Source: Methanosalsum natronophilum
GTDB lineage: Archaea; Halobacteriota; Methanosarcinia; Methanosarcinales; Methanosarcinaceae
Reading direction: 5' to 3'
NCBI RefSeq assembly: GCF_024808815.1
Contig: NZ_JANUCS010000007.1
Coordinates: forward strand, 42,263-106,262
DNA length: 64,000 nt
Made by a program: the position numbers and the translations under genes. This document shows, in pieces, positions 26,508 through 36,005 of this stretch (its first letter is position 1; each line of letters begins with the position of its first letter). The notes beneath the pieces are model-generated. The model did no database searches. It saw nothing but the letters and a program-made list of their open reading frames with translations, and was not told where the DNA came from.

Positions 26508-28739
26508 TTATCTATAACCCATATATGAAGCTCGCTCTTCAGGAATTGCTCCACCTTTAAATTGTTTTTCAATGTTTTGATAATATTCGAGTAAATTTTC
26601 AGATATTGTAGGTCTAACTTTTTTAAGAGCTTCTCTGAAATATTTCATTTCCACTTCACTTGACTCGAAATTATTTCTTAATGAAAGCATGACACCTTCT
26701 CTACAAACAGCTTCTATATCTGCTCCCACATATCCTTCAGTCATGTCTGCTAGCTCCTTTATATCCACATCTTTTGCCAAAGGTATATTTTTGGTATGTA
26801 TTTTGAAAATATTAACTCTCCCACTTTTGCTAGGAGAGCCCACAAGTACCATTCTATCAAATCGGCCTGCACGTAAAAGGGCAGGATCCATTATATCGGG
26901 CCTGTTTGTTGCAGCTATAACAACAATTTCTTTTAATGGCTCAAGTCCGTCAAGCTCCGTAAGTAACTGATTGACGACTCTTTCTGCAACTTTACCACCT
27001 TCGGTTGTAGCACCTCTAATAGCAGCTATTGAATCAATTTCATCAAAGAAAATCACACACGGTGAAACTTGTTTAGCTTTTTTAAACATTTCTCTAATAG
27101 CCTTTTCAGATTCACCAACCCATTTTGAAAGCATTTGAGGTCCTTTTATACTTATAAAATTAGCATTTGATTCACTTGCTACTGCCTGTGCAATCAAAGT
27201 TTTACCAGTACCAGGTGGCCCATAAAGTAAAATTCCTTTGGGGGGCTTTATTCCCATTTGGATGAATTTTTCAGGTCTTTTTAAAGGCCATTCTACAGTT
27301 TCTACAATTTCCCTTTTAACTTTATCAAGTCCACCAACGTCTGGCCATTTAACTGTAGGCATTTCAACAAAAACTTCTCTTAAAGCAGAAGGTCCTATTT
27401 CCTTTAAGGCATTTTCAAAATCTAAAGATGAAACCGATATTTCCTCTAATTTTTCAGTTGGTAATTCTTCATCTAAATTTAAATCTGGGAGAAATCGTCG
27501 TAATGCTCTCATTGCAGATTCTTGAACTAATGCCAATAAGTCTGCTCCAACAAAGCCTTGTGTGTGTTTTGCAAGTTCATCTAAATCAACATTTTCTTCA
27601 AGAGGCATCCCACGTGTGTGAATCTGTAAAACTTCTAATCTGCCAGAGATGTCAGGAACTCCAATTTCAATCTCTCTGTCAAATCTGCCTGGCCTTCTAA
27701 GCGCAGGATCAAGTGCATCCAAACGATTGGTTGCACCAATTACCATTACTTGACCTCTTTCTTCCATCCCGTCAAGCATTGTTAGGAGTTGGGCAACTAC
27801 ACGTCTTTCAACTTCACCAGTAACGTTCTCACGCTTTGGGGCTATTGAGTCAATCTCATCTATGAAAATTATTGAAGGAGCATCAGCAGTTGCATCTTCA
27901 AATATGTTCCTGATACGCTCTTCACTTTCTCCATAATATTTACCCATAATTTCGGGTCCTGCTATATAGAGGAAATTAGCGCCGGCCTCGTTAGCAACAG
28001 CTTTAGCAATTAAAGTTTTGCCAGTACCAGGTGGGCCATATAAGATTACACCTTTTGGTGGATCTATGTTTAATCTTTGAAAAAGCTCAGGATGCTTCAT
28101 AGGTAGTTCAATCATTTCTCTAACTCTTTGTATCTCCTCACCAAGACCACCAATGTCTTCATATGCAATTCCTTTAGCAGTTTCATAACCTCTCACTGGT
28201 TTTTGTCTAAGCTCTACTTCTGTTGTTTCTGTAATGATCAAGACCGTATCGGAAGGATATGTTTCAATCGCAATCAATGGTATGGCCTGGCCTCCTGCCA
28301 TTGGGCTTGTCATTGGCTGAGTCATTGAACTTATAATTGGAACGACATCACCTTCAACAACAGGTCTCTTTTGCATATTGTGTTTTATTATTTGACTGGT
28401 GTTTTCTCCAAATTCAATAACAACTCCTTCTGGGGGGGCAAGAACGATTTTTTCAGCTGGAGCTACCTTGCTTTTTTTTATTGTAACTCTTTCACCTATG
28501 CCAACACCAGCATTTTGTCTGATAAAACCATCAATTCGTGCAATAGCTTGACCCCAATCTTGTCTATCAGCCCTCCAAACTTTAGCAGCTGTTTTTTTCT
28601 TCCCATTGATCTCTACTATATCTCCAGGTGATAGCTGAAGGTTTAGTAAAGTATTAGGGTCAAGTCTTATAATTCCTCTACCAAAATCACTGGGGTGAGC
28701 CTTTTCAATTTTTAATTGTACTTCATCCATAGAAGTCAT
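26508..28739 (-). CDS. Cdc48/VAT-type AAA+ ATPase
   Basis: This 743-residue double-ring ATPase unfolds proteins for proteasomal degradation. Residues 1-185 form the double-psi-barrel/Cdc48 N-domain. The D1 ring has Walker A at G235 (GPPGTGKT) and [13 protein letters not shown]2 has Walker A at G507 and FFDEIDSIA, with arginine fingers in RRPGRFDR and LRAGRFDR. The C-terminal tail (RASYMGYR) ends in a hydrophobic-Tyr-Arg resembling the HbYX-like proteasome-docking tail. Two ATG-proximal residues precede [11 protein letters not shown], an alternative start three codons in. Confidence 0.95.
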   Translation of the reverse strand: MTSMDEVQLKIEKAHPSDFGRGIIRLDPNTLLNLQLSPGDIVEINGKKKTAAKVWRADRQDWGQAIARIDGFIRQNAGVGIGERVTIKKSKVAPAEKIVLAPPEGVVIEFGENTSQIIKHNMQKRPVVEGDVVPIISSMTQPMTSPMAGGQAIPLIAIETYPSDTVLIITETTEVELRQKPVRGYETAKGIAYEDIGGLGEEIQRVREMIELPMKHPELFQRLNIDPPKGVILYGPPGTGKTLIAKAVANEAGANFLYIAGPEIMGKYYGESEERIRNIFEDATADAPSIIFIDEIDSIAPKRENVTGEVERRVVAQLLTMLDGMEERGQVMVIGATNRLDALDPALRRPGRFDREIEIGVPDISGRLEVLQIHTRGMPLEENVDLDELAKHTQGFVGADLLALVQESAMRALRRFLPDLNLDEELPTEKLEEISVSSLDFENALKEIGPSALREVFVEMPTVKWPDVGGLDKVKREIVETVEWPLKRPEKFIQMGIKPPKGILLYGPPGTGKTLIAQAVASESNANFISIKGPQMLSKWVGESEKAIREMFKKAKQVSPCVIFFDEIDSIAAIRGATTEGGKVAERVVNQLLTELDGLEPLKEIVVIAATNRPDIMDPALLRAGRFDRMVLVGSPSKSGRVNIFKIHTKNIPLAKDVDIKELADMTEGYVGADIEAVCREGVMLSLRNNFESSEVEMKYFREALKKVRPTISENLLEYYQNIEKQFKGGAIPEERASYMGYR

Positions 28740-29046
28740 CCTAATAGTTTATAATAATTTAATGTCGTAAAAGATATATCTTCTTATTAGTTATTATCGC
28801 AAAAAGTAATTTAGTACAGTAATTCATTTCTTAGATATTAAAAAGTTTGGTTAATTAATCAAGTTTTTACCTTGTAGCTCTAAACACTCTTAATTCTAAC
28901 ATTGCTTATATTATCATATGGTAAAAGTTATTTACGCATCAATTGTTATTATTCGTTTAATATAAGTTGCGCTTATTTTATTAACTATAGATTTAATTAT
29001 ATCACAGTACAAGACTGATATGATATAAGGACAAACGACTGATAAA
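28740..29046. other. Divergent intergenic region cdc48/larC (307 bases)
   Basis: AT-rich promoter DNA for two divergent genes. A CTGA-TATGATAT-(12 bases)-CTGA arrangement near 29008-29040 loosely resembles the second half of a C/D-box guide RNA, but no C box lies at the required distance, so I do not call it. No ORF is present. Confidence 0.4.
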
Positions 29047-30249
29047 ATGAAGGCCTTAATATTTGACCCATTTTCCGGTGCATCTGGCGATATGATTCTA
29101 GGAAGCCTAGTTGATATTGGAGTTGAAAAACTGGAGCTAATTGAACTAATGGAATCTGTAGCTGATGTAGATGTAGCCATTAATGAAGTAAAAAAAAAGG
29201 GTATAAAATGTGTAGATGTGAATATAAAATCAATTAGTTCAAGCAACATGCTATACTTTGACTTAATCGATTATATTAAATCATGCTCACTGGACAAGTT
29301 AGTAGAAGAAAGCGCTTTAGGTATATTTTCTTTACTGGCGGATGCGGAGTCTGAAATTCATGGCATGGAACTTGAAGATTTACATTTTCATGAAGTAGGT
29401 CAGCAAGATGCAATTGCAGATATTATTGGCGCTTGTCATGCTCTTAAGAATTTTGAATGTGAAAAAATATTTACAACACCTATTTCGGTAGGCAGTGGAT
29501 ATGTCGAAGCATCACATGGTAGATTACCAGTCCCTGCACCTGTCACATTAAAAATATTAGAAAATTGTGACATGAGATTTTCTGGAGGGGGCTTGGTAGG
29601 AGAATATTTAACACCTACTGGAGCAGCTATTTTAGGTTACTTTGCACAATCTGTTAACTCATATCCACAATCAAAACCTATAAAATCAGGATATGGGTCT
29701 GGAGACAAAGAGACAAACCATCCAAATCTATTAAGGAGTCTTTTGGTAGAGGTTGAAGACTTTTATTACTATGACCAAGTTGAGTTACTTGAAACAAATG
29801 TTGATGATGTTACTGGAGAAGTCCTAGGTCACATGTTAAACAATCTTATAACTATGGGAGCTAAGGATGCTACTTTAACTCCTACAATAATGAAAAAAGG
29901 CAGGCCAGGCCATAAATTACAAGTAATTTGTCATAAAGAAGAATCCTTCAAAATTGCTAAATATATAACAGAAGAAATTGGTACTCTTGGTATTAGAGTA
30001 GTACCTACATATCATAGGTTTATTTTGAATAGAAAAATAATTAAAATTGATTTAGATATAAAATCTATAAACTATGGCGCTCATGTGAAAATTGCTAGAG
30101 ATAAGCTAGGTAACCTGGTCAATGTCAGTGCAGAATTTGAAGACTGCAAACATATTGCTTTAATGGCCAATGTGCCTGTAAAAAACATTATGAGGTTAGC
30201 TGAAGAAGAAGCATGGAAGGTAGTTCCCAAAAAGGAATATCCAAATTAG
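29047..30249 (+). CDS. larC: LarC-type nickel insertion protein
   Basis: LarC installs nickel into the pyridinium-dithiocarboxylate nickel-pincer cofactor of lactate racemase-type enzymes, using CTP. The 400-residue sequence starts with the signature FDPFSGASGDMILG and contains HFHEVGQQDAIADIIG and the C-terminal NVDDVTGEVLG, GAKDATLTPTIMKKGRPG (quoted in part). It is uninterrupted, whereas some bacterial larC genes need a programmed frameshift. LarA, LarB and LarE are not in the window. The gene ends with TAG. Confidence 0.92.
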   Translation: MKALIFDPFSGASGDMILGSLVDIGVEKLELIELMESVADVDVAINEVKKKGIKCVDVNIKSISSSNMLYFDLIDYIKSCSLDKLVEESALGIFSLLADAESEIHGMELEDLHFHEVGQQDAIADIIGACHALKNFECEKIFTTPISVGSGYVEASHGRLPVPAPVTLKILENCDMRFSGGGLVGEYLTPTGAAILGYFAQSVNSYPQSKPIKSGYGSGDKETNHPNLLRSLLVEVEDFYYYDQVELLETNVDDVTGEVLGHMLNNLITMGAKDATLTPTIMKKGRPGHKLQVICHKEESFKIAKYITEEIGTLGIRVVPTYHRFILNRKIIKIDLDIKSINYGAHVKIARDKLGNLVNVSAEFEDCKHIALMANVPVKNIMRLAEEEAWKVVPKKEYPN

Positions 30250-30334
30250 AGTTAATTGTGAATGTTTATAACTTATAATTATCTAACTGTAGATTAATTT
30301 TAGGACTTTTAATAATATAAAATGGGGTATACCT

Positions 30335-31327
30335 ATAGATACAAGAAAGGTTCAGCAAACAGGTGGATCAACGTATGTAATTTCTTTGCCAAAACAATGG
30401 GCAAACAAAACAGGAATAAAAGCGGGTAGCTCTTTGTATTTGCATCCTCAAGAGGATGGAACTCTTTTGATTAATCCCACAAATATAGCTTCGCAACCTA
30501 CAAAGATAAATGTTGATGTAACCGGCATTTCGGGAGATTCTCTAACACGTACAATAATTGCTGCCTATCTCTCAGGATATGATATTATCCAGATTAATTC
30601 AAAAAGAATACTAGCTGAGCAGAAAAAAATAATACGCCAAGTATGTTACAAACTAATGGGTCCCGAAATTATTGAAGAAACGTCTAAAAGCGTAGTTATA
30701 CAGGACTTATTAAATCCACAAGAGATATCTATTAAAAAAGGCATTAAAAGAATGTTCTTGATTGCGAACAGCATGCATATAGACGCTGTAAAAGCACTCA
30801 AAACAAAAGATTTAGACCTTGCCATAGATGTAATTCAACGTGATGATGAAGTGGATAGACTATTTTTACTAATATCTAAACAGTTTAAATCGGTTTTAAG
30901 AAGGGGCAGTCTTTTAGGTTCTTCTGACATTTCAATTGATGAATATCATGATTATAGAATGGCTGCTGCTCCATTAGAGCGAATTGCAGACCACGCACAA
31001 AAGATTGCAAATATTACAGTTGAAATAGAGTATACAATTCCAGAGAAGACATTTGATATAATAGAAGAAGCTAGCTCTACTTCAAGATATATTGTAGAAA
31101 ATGCAGTTACCTCCTTGTTCAACTCTGATGTTAAGCTGGCTAATGAAGTTATAAATAAAGTCGAAACTCACAAAGACCAACTAAGGAATTTAAATAAGCT
31201 ATTACTTAAGATAGACTCGCCTTTGCCAGCTGTTGCTTTAAGAAGTGTAGTTGATAGTATTGATCGTACGGGAGAATATGGCTCAAATATAGCCGAGGTT
31301 GCAATAAATTCTTCTATGAATCCATAA
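30335..31327 (+). CDS. PhoU-domain phosphate/metal regulator with AbrB-type N-terminus; probable AUA start
   Basis: The protein joins an N-terminal SpoVT/AbrB swapped-hairpin (residues 1-45) to PhoU helical domains (to residue 330), a widespread archaeal architecture thought to regulate phosphate uptake. The conserved opening DTRKVQQTGGSTYVISLPKQ is encoded from 30338, but the first ATG, GTG or TTG in frame is TTG at 30386, inside this motif. An in-frame TAG at 30290 closes the reading frame upstream. The only fitting initiation codon is ATA at 30335, six bases after GGGGT. So translation probably starts at AUA, or the base is a sequence error. Confidence 0.82.
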   Translation: MDTRKVQQTGGSTYVISLPKQWANKTGIKAGSSLYLHPQEDGTLLINPTNIASQPTKINVDVTGISGDSLTRTIIAAYLSGYDIIQINSKRILAEQKKIIRQVCYKLMGPEIIEETSKSVVIQDLLNPQEISIKKGIKRMFLIANSMHIDAVKALKTKDLDLAIDVIQRDDEVDRLFLLISKQFKSVLRRGSLLGSSDISIDEYHDYRMAAAPLERIADHAQKIANITVEIEYTIPEKTFDIIEEASSTSRYIVENAVTSLFNSDVKLANEVINKVETHKDQLRNLNKLLLKIDSPLPAVALRSVVDSIDRTGEYGSNIAEVAINSSMNP

Positions 31328-31486
31328 AATAATAGATGTTAAATAGATAAAACTAGTATTCATTAGCTATAAAGTAGAAATATTAAGCTAAACATGTGGA
31401 ATATATATGTTTAAGCTTTATAGTTTTATGATATTGTAGCATGCATAAATTAAATGAAGATTTTTACTCCACGATGGAGGTTACTC

Positions 31487-32122
31487 ATGAGCGTATTTAG
31501 AAAGCTAAAAAAGAACTTTTCCGGGATGTTTAAAAAACTATTCAATAAAAAGAACGCTCGTATTGGTATATATGGGCCACCAAATGCAGGAAAAACAACA
31601 CTTGCCAATAGAATACTCAGAGATTGGACAGGAGATGCAATGGGTTCAGTTTCTTCAATGGCACATGAAACAAGAAGTGCAAGAAGAAGAGAAGGTGTAA
31701 CAATAAAATCAAATAATCACTCCATTTCATTAGATATAATTGATACACCGGGACTTGCAACAAAGATTGATTTCCATGAATTTATGAAAGAAGGATTAGG
31801 GGAAGCTGAATCAAAAAGAAGGGCCAAAGAAGCTACTGAAGGAGTAATTGAGGCCGTAAAGTGGTTAGATAATTTAGATGGTATCATTTTAGTTATGGAT
31901 GCATGTGAAGATCCATTTACGCAAGTAAATGTTACAGTTATTGGAAACATGGAAGCTAGAAGTCTTCCACTTCTTATTGTTGCTAATAAAGTAGATCTTC
32001 CAGAAGCATCTCCCACCACTATAAGAAATGCATTTCCACAACATCCTATGGTTTCAATATCTGCACTGGAAGGAAAAAATATAGATACACTTTATGAAGA
32101 AATTGCAAAAAGGTTTGGTTGA
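31487..32122 (+). CDS. Era-like small GTPase (DUF2073 partner)
   Basis: This translation-associated-looking GTPase (211 residues) has G1 GPPNAGKTT at about residue 29, G3 DTPG and G4 NKVD, with SAL as G5. After a basic N-terminal helix (RKLKKNFSGMFKKLF) it lies directly upstream of the DUF2073 gene, an association conserved in euryarchaea. The start ATG at 31487 has a strong GGAGGT six bases upstream, which rules out the earlier in-frame ATG at 31454. The basic tail may contact a membrane or RNA. The cellular target is not known. Confidence 0.88.
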   Translation: MSVFRKLKKNFSGMFKKLFNKKNARIGIYGPPNAGKTTLANRILRDWTGDAMGSVSSMAHETRSARRREGVTIKSNNHSISLDIIDTPGLATKIDFHEFMKEGLGEAESKRRAKEATEGVIEAVKWLDNLDGIILVMDACEDPFTQVNVTVIGNMEARSLPLLIVANKVDLPEASPTTIRNAFPQHPMVSISALEGKNIDTLYEEIAKRFG

Positions 32123-32127
32123 TAATC

Positions 32128-32496
32128 ATGCAGGGCATTCAAATGGACCTCATCTCTGAGCATAAATTAGCTGAAATGGCACCAATTGAAAAGGTGAAAT
32201 TTATTATAGGTGAGGTAAAAAAAGGAAAAATACTAGTTTTAGAAAAAGGTTTAAGTCCTTCAGAGGAAGCTAGCTTAATTGAAATGACCATGACTATGAT
32301 TGATCCGGATGGATTTTCAGGTATTGAGATGGAAAGCTATCCCGCTGAAAATAGTAGTTCTATATTTGAAAAAATTTTTAAGAAAAAAAGACCTCGTACA
32401 AGATTAACATTAATTGGCCCTGCAAACCATCTTAAAACTTTAAGAAAAGATAAAAATCTGATAAGCGCCCTTGTATCTTCTAGCAATAATCAGTGA
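32128..32496 (+). CDS. DUF2073 family protein
   Basis: This 122-residue archaeal protein of unknown function starts at ATG 32128 (MQGIQMDLISEHKL). A likely alpha/beta core is followed by a basic patch (KIFKKKRPRTRLTLIGP). DUF2073 genes regularly follow the Era-like GTPase gene, as here, where the ORFs nearly abut (the TTG at 32119 overlaps the GTPase stop). A joint role in translation or membrane quality control is a guess from context. Confidence 0.8.
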   Translation: MQGIQMDLISEHKLAEMAPIEKVKFIIGEVKKGKILVLEKGLSPSEEASLIEMTMTMIDPDGFSGIEMESYPAENSSSIFEKIFKKKRPRTRLTLIGPANHLKTLRKDKNLISALVSSSNNQ

Positions 32497-32507
32497 AGTG
32501 AAGGTAT

Positions 32508-33026
32508 ATGGAAAAGATCAAAAAAAATGACTTAACTACTTCTAACCAGCCTTTATCCTCTATAGAAATGGGAAGAGATGACGTAAATCTAATATGTACA
32601 TATGGAAAAATTTCTATTTGGTTTGGTAGGAAAGTTCCAGATCTTGTAATCGGTAAAATCCTCATTGCGATATCAAATGTTGATCCAGCTACAATACATG
32701 AATATGAGCTAGTTTGCGATTTTGAAAAAATCACTGAATATGAAAGTTTTGGATTTATCCTCGTATCTTATGCAAAGGTTGAAGGAGGTTATCGTGCAAC
32801 GTTTCATATTCCATTTACAAGTAAAAAGGCCCTTCTACACTTAACAGAGTTAATATGCAATGAACTTAGAGTTAAAAACTTAAATTTAGATTTATATTGG
32901 ACAGGTGACGATTCAGATATAATCCGTCTTTTTGATGTACTTAGAAAAATCGATAAGTGGAAAATAAAGAGTATTAGCTATAAGGAAGAAAGCCAACTTC
33001 AAAGCTTTGAAAAAGATATAGATTAA
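32508..33026 (+). CDS. Hypothetical protein in the GTPase-DUF2073 operon
   Basis: I do not recognise this 172-residue soluble protein. It contains a beta-rich N-terminal half (VNLICTYGKISIWFGRKVPDLVI) and two helical stretches. No transmembrane or catalytic motif is visible. It lies eleven bases after DUF2073 and is probably co-transcribed. The last 25 residues are charged (KEESQLQSFEKDID). Three cysteines are scattered and do not form a zinc ribbon, unlike the zinc-ribbon protein found near DUF2073 in some archaea. Confidence 0.6.
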   Translation: MEKIKKNDLTTSNQPLSSIEMGRDDVNLICTYGKISIWFGRKVPDLVIGKILIAISNVDPATIHEYELVCDFEKITEYESFGFILVSYAKVEGGYRATFHIPFTSKKALLHLTELICNELRVKNLNLDLYWTGDDSDIIRLFDVLRKIDKWKIKSISYKEESQLQSFEKDID

Positions 33027-33133
33027 GTAGATTAATTATTTGAAAATCATGTTTATATCAATGAACTTAAAATTATTATTGCTGAGTGATTAAACAAATA
33101 ATTTATAATACATGTAAGCTACTTGTGAAAAGC

Positions 33134-33742
33134 ATGATAGACCCAAAAGATACAGAATGTAAGAATCTGGTATTGTCCATAAAGCTCATGGCAAAACATT
33201 TAGATGGTATGGCCGATACATTTGAGATAGCAGAAATAAAGAAAATGTTGAATTATATACTTAAAGCTGAAAACATTTTTGTAATGGGAGCGGGAAGGTC
33301 TGGGCTTGTAGGTAAAGCATTTGCGATGAGGCTGATGCATTTAGGGTTTAGTGTTTATGTAGTTGGGGAAACCACTACACCAGCTGTTAAAAAAGAAGAT
33401 GTAGTTATAGGAATATCTGGTTCAGGAGAAACTCGATCAATTGTTGATTTAGGCAAAATCGCTAAAGAAATAGGGTCGACGCTAATTGCAGTAACATCAA
33501 ATAAGGATTCTACGATAGTAGATATTTCTGATAATGTTGTCTTAATACCTGGTAGGATTAAAGATAACGGTGGAGGATACTTAGAAAGACATATGAGAGG
33601 CGACTATAGGAACCTTACTCCTTTAGGAACATCTTTTGAAATTTCTTCACTTGTTTTTTTTGATGCTATGATAGCCGAACTAATTTCGATCATGGGTGTC
33701 TCAGAGGATGATTTAAAATCTCGCCACACAACTTTAGAATAA
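33134..33742 (+). CDS. hxlB: 6-phospho-3-hexuloisomerase
   Basis: This SIS-domain protein (202 residues from ATG 33134, or 218 from GTG 33086) interconverts 3-hexulose-6-phosphate and fructose-6-phosphate. In archaea it serves pentose synthesis through the ribulose monophosphate route, or formaldehyde fixation. The SIS core has FVMGAGRSGLVGKAFAMRLMHLGF (quoted by its core GAGRSGLVGKAFAMRL), GISGSGETRSI and ITSNKDSTI-like VTSNKDSTI. The partner hexulose-phosphate synthase is not adjacent. The aminotransferase gene begins almost at its stop. Confidence 0.88.
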   Translation: MIDPKDTECKNLVLSIKLMAKHLDGMADTFEIAEIKKMLNYILKAENIFVMGAGRSGLVGKAFAMRLMHLGFSVYVVGETTTPAVKKEDVVIGISGSGETRSIVDLGKIAKEIGSTLIAVTSNKDSTIVDISDNVVLIPGRIKDNGGGYLERHMRGDYRNLTPLGTSFEISSLVFFDAMIAELISIMGVSEDDLKSRHTTLE

Positions 33743-33755
33743 GGTGAATACCATT

Positions 33756-34877
33756 ATGGATCAAAGCAAGTTTTCTACCAAGCTTAAAAAGATTGATATT
33801 TCGGGTATAAGGAAAATGTTTGAATCTGCTGGGCCTGAAGCTATTAACTTGGGCTTGGGTCAGCCTGACTTTGATACCCCCGAGCACATAAAAAAAGCAG
33901 CAATATCTGCAATAAACGATGGTTTTACAGGTTACACCGAAGGTCAGGGCATTCTTGAGCTAAGGGAAGTTTTAGTCAATAAATTTAAAAGAGACAACAA
34001 TTTGCTTTTTAATCCAAGTGATATCATTGTAACATCTGGAGCTTCAGAAGCACTACAAATAGCACTAGCCTCATTAATTGATCAAAATGATGAGATTTTG
34101 GTACCAAATCCTGGGTTTGTATCTTACAAAGCTCTTACTGATGTATTAGGTGGAAAAAGTGTACCTGTTCCTTTATCGGAAAACTTAACACTCAATCCAG
34201 ATGAGTTATTGACATACATTACTCCTGAAACAAAAGCCTTCATTATAAACTCACCTTCAAACCCAACAGGTGGAGTTCAAACTAAGAAAGATATTAGAGA
34301 TTTTGCTCAAATAGCTGATGATTACAATATAACTCTTATATCTGATGAAGTCTATGAACATTTCATCTATGAAGGGGAACATGTGAGTCCTGGTATTTAT
34401 TCTGACAATGTAATTACAATTAATGCGGTATCAAAAACTTTTTCTATGACAGGATGGAGGCTTGGCTATGTAGCTGCAAATGAAACATACATTAATCAAA
34501 TGCTAAAAGTGCACCAATATGTCCAAGCATGTGCAAGTTCAATATCCCAAAAAGCGGCAGTTGCTGCAATAAATGGACCAATTGATGATGTAATTAAAAT
34601 GAGAAAAGAATTTCAAAGAAGACGCGATTTTTTGCTTAAATCTTTAAAATCAATGGGAATTGATTGTGTAGAACCAAAAGGGGCATTTTATGCTTTTCCT
34701 TATGTTGGTGATGATTATTTGAATATTGTATCTAATTTACTATCAAAAGGTGTTATAGTTGTACCAGGGTCTGCTTTTGGAGATAAAGGGAAGGGATATA
34801 TTCGGATATCATATGCTAATAGTGTTGAAAACATAAAACTTGCAATGGAGATTATGAGTGACGTAATTCGTCATTGA
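33756..34877 (+). CDS. Class I/II pyridoxal-phosphate aminotransferase (aspartate-aminotransferase-like)
   Basis: This fold-type I aminotransferase of 373 residues has the PLP Lys in NAVSKTFSMTGWRLGY (Schiff-base Lys in SK), the NSPSNPTGG substrate-binding motif, DEVYE and a C-terminal Arg in YIRISYA. Such archaeal enzymes act on aspartate, alanine or aromatic amino acids; the substrate cannot be decided. ATG at 33756 follows an AAGGTGA site and is preferred to GTG at 33744. It converges with, and overlaps by 26 bases, the NOG1-like gene. Confidence 0.88.
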   Translation: MDQSKFSTKLKKIDISGIRKMFESAGPEAINLGLGQPDFDTPEHIKKAAISAINDGFTGYTEGQGILELREVLVNKFKRDNNLLFNPSDIIVTSGASEALQIALASLIDQNDEILVPNPGFVSYKALTDVLGGKSVPVPLSENLTLNPDELLTYITPETKAFIINSPSNPTGGVQTKKDIRDFAQIADDYNITLISDEVYEHFIYEGEHVSPGIYSDNVITINAVSKTFSMTGWRLGYVAANETYINQMLKVHQYVQACASSISQKAAVAAINGPIDDVIKMRKEFQRRRDFLLKSLKSMGIDCVEPKGAFYAFPYVGDDYLNIVSNLLSKGVIVVPGSAFGDKGKGYIRISYANSVENIKLAMEIMSDVIRH

Positions 34878-35850
34878 TGCTAACATCCTCTGTATAAAAA
34901 GTATTTTCAATCAACATAAATAATTCATTCAAAGTATCCCTAATTCCTAATCCTTCCTTAGAAGAAATGTTATACGATACAAAAGATAGCTCTTTATGTC
35001 CAATATCTGTTTTATTAGCTACTGCAACAATTGGCAAGTCGAACTGTTCTTTTATTTCATAAAAAAGTTTTTCTTGCTCTTCTATTGAATAACCACAAGT
35101 TTCACTTGCATCAATCATATAAAGTACAACTGCATCTAGATTTTGAAGCGCAGTGATTGCTTGTAGTTCAATGCTATTTCTTTCAGACATAGGCCTGTCT
35201 AGTAATCCTGGAGTATCAATTATTTGATATCTTATCCCACCATTGAAAAGGTGACCAATAGTAATTCCTTTTGTTGTAAAAGGATAAGAAGCAATTTCAG
35301 GCTTTGCTTCTGTAACATATGCAACAAAGCTGGACTTACCTACATTTGGATACCCAGCTACAATTATTGTTGGCTCATCATAAATATCAGGTAATTTTCT
35401 TAGAATATTTCTACTATTGTTTAGGAAAATGAGCTCATCCTCAATAGATCTTGTAATAGAAGCGATTCTTCCCAAAGCTTCTTTCTTTATATATTCTGGA
35501 TTGCTTTCAGCTCTGATTTTTCCAATATAATATCTAGAAATATCATGTATTTTATTGCTTGCCCAGTCAACTGATCCAAGAGATTCTCTAAGCTTATCAA
35601 CCCCTACTAAAATATCTGTAAGCTCATAATAAAAAGTAGGAATTTCATCAAAATTTGGAAAACGTCTGATAACGTTTGCTAAATTATCAGATATAATATT
35701 TGATGATGTCATAATCATAGATTCATATGCTTTAGTCACATCTTTTTTATTGCGAGTAACTTTTCCAGACTTTGCTCTTGAAGCTCTCCTGAAAGCTTTG
35801 TCGAGTAACTCTTCAGATGTTGGGATGGTATTTATTTTTTCGTAAATCAT
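34852..35850 (-). CDS. NOG1-family GTPase
   Basis: This OBG/NOG1-type GTPase (332 residues) works in large-ribosomal-subunit assembly in eukaryotes and archaea. The first 160 residues are helical (NOG1 N-terminal domain, FNKIPTIPTSEELLDKAF-like start MIYEKINTIPTSEELLD). The G domain follows with G1 GYPNVGKSS, G3 DTPGLLDRP, and G4 NKTD. A short C-terminal tail after the G domain ends in NDELRHS. Its 3' end lies inside the aminotransferase gene's last 26 bases. Confidence 0.92.
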   Translation of the reverse strand: MIYEKINTIPTSEELLDKAFRRASRAKSGKVTRNKKDVTKAYESMIMTSSNIISDNLANVIRRFPNFDEIPTFYYELTDILVGVDKLRESLGSVDWASNKIHDISRYYIGKIRAESNPEYIKKEALGRIASITRSIEDELIFLNNSRNILRKLPDIYDEPTIIVAGYPNVGKSSFVAYVTEAKPEIASYPFTTKGITIGHLFNGGIRYQIIDTPGLLDRPMSERNSIELQAITALQNLDAVVLYMIDASETCGYSIEEQEKLFYEIKEQFDLPIVAVANKTDIGHKELSFVSYNISSKEGLGIRDTLNELFMLIENTFYTEDVSINDELRHS

Positions 35851-35956
35851 GATAAGCTTCCATTTACTATGGCAATAACATAATAATATATAATTTTATT
35901 CTTGTTAGTATAATTCCAAGTTTTCCAGTTGAAACGGGGAGAATGTTTCAGACCAT

Positions 35957-35971
35957 ATTTATATATATATA
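35957..35971 (+). promoter_or_regulatory. TATA box of the CBS/HTH regulator gene
   Basis: A long alternating run TTTATATATATATAG lies about 40 bases upstream of the ATG at 36006. The ribosome site GGTGAT is present 3 bases before the ATG. Confidence 0.5.
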
Positions 35972-36005
35972 GCACTTAATCTATATTAGATGAAATGGTG
36001 ATTGT

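Noticed and set aside
29008..29040. C/D-box guide RNA upstream of larC
   Set aside because: D boxes and a C'-like box are present, but no C box lies 12 bases before the D' box and no terminal stem is visible.
29047..30249. Programmed frameshift in larC
   Set aside because: The reading frame is continuous through both LarC halves, so no frameshift is needed here.
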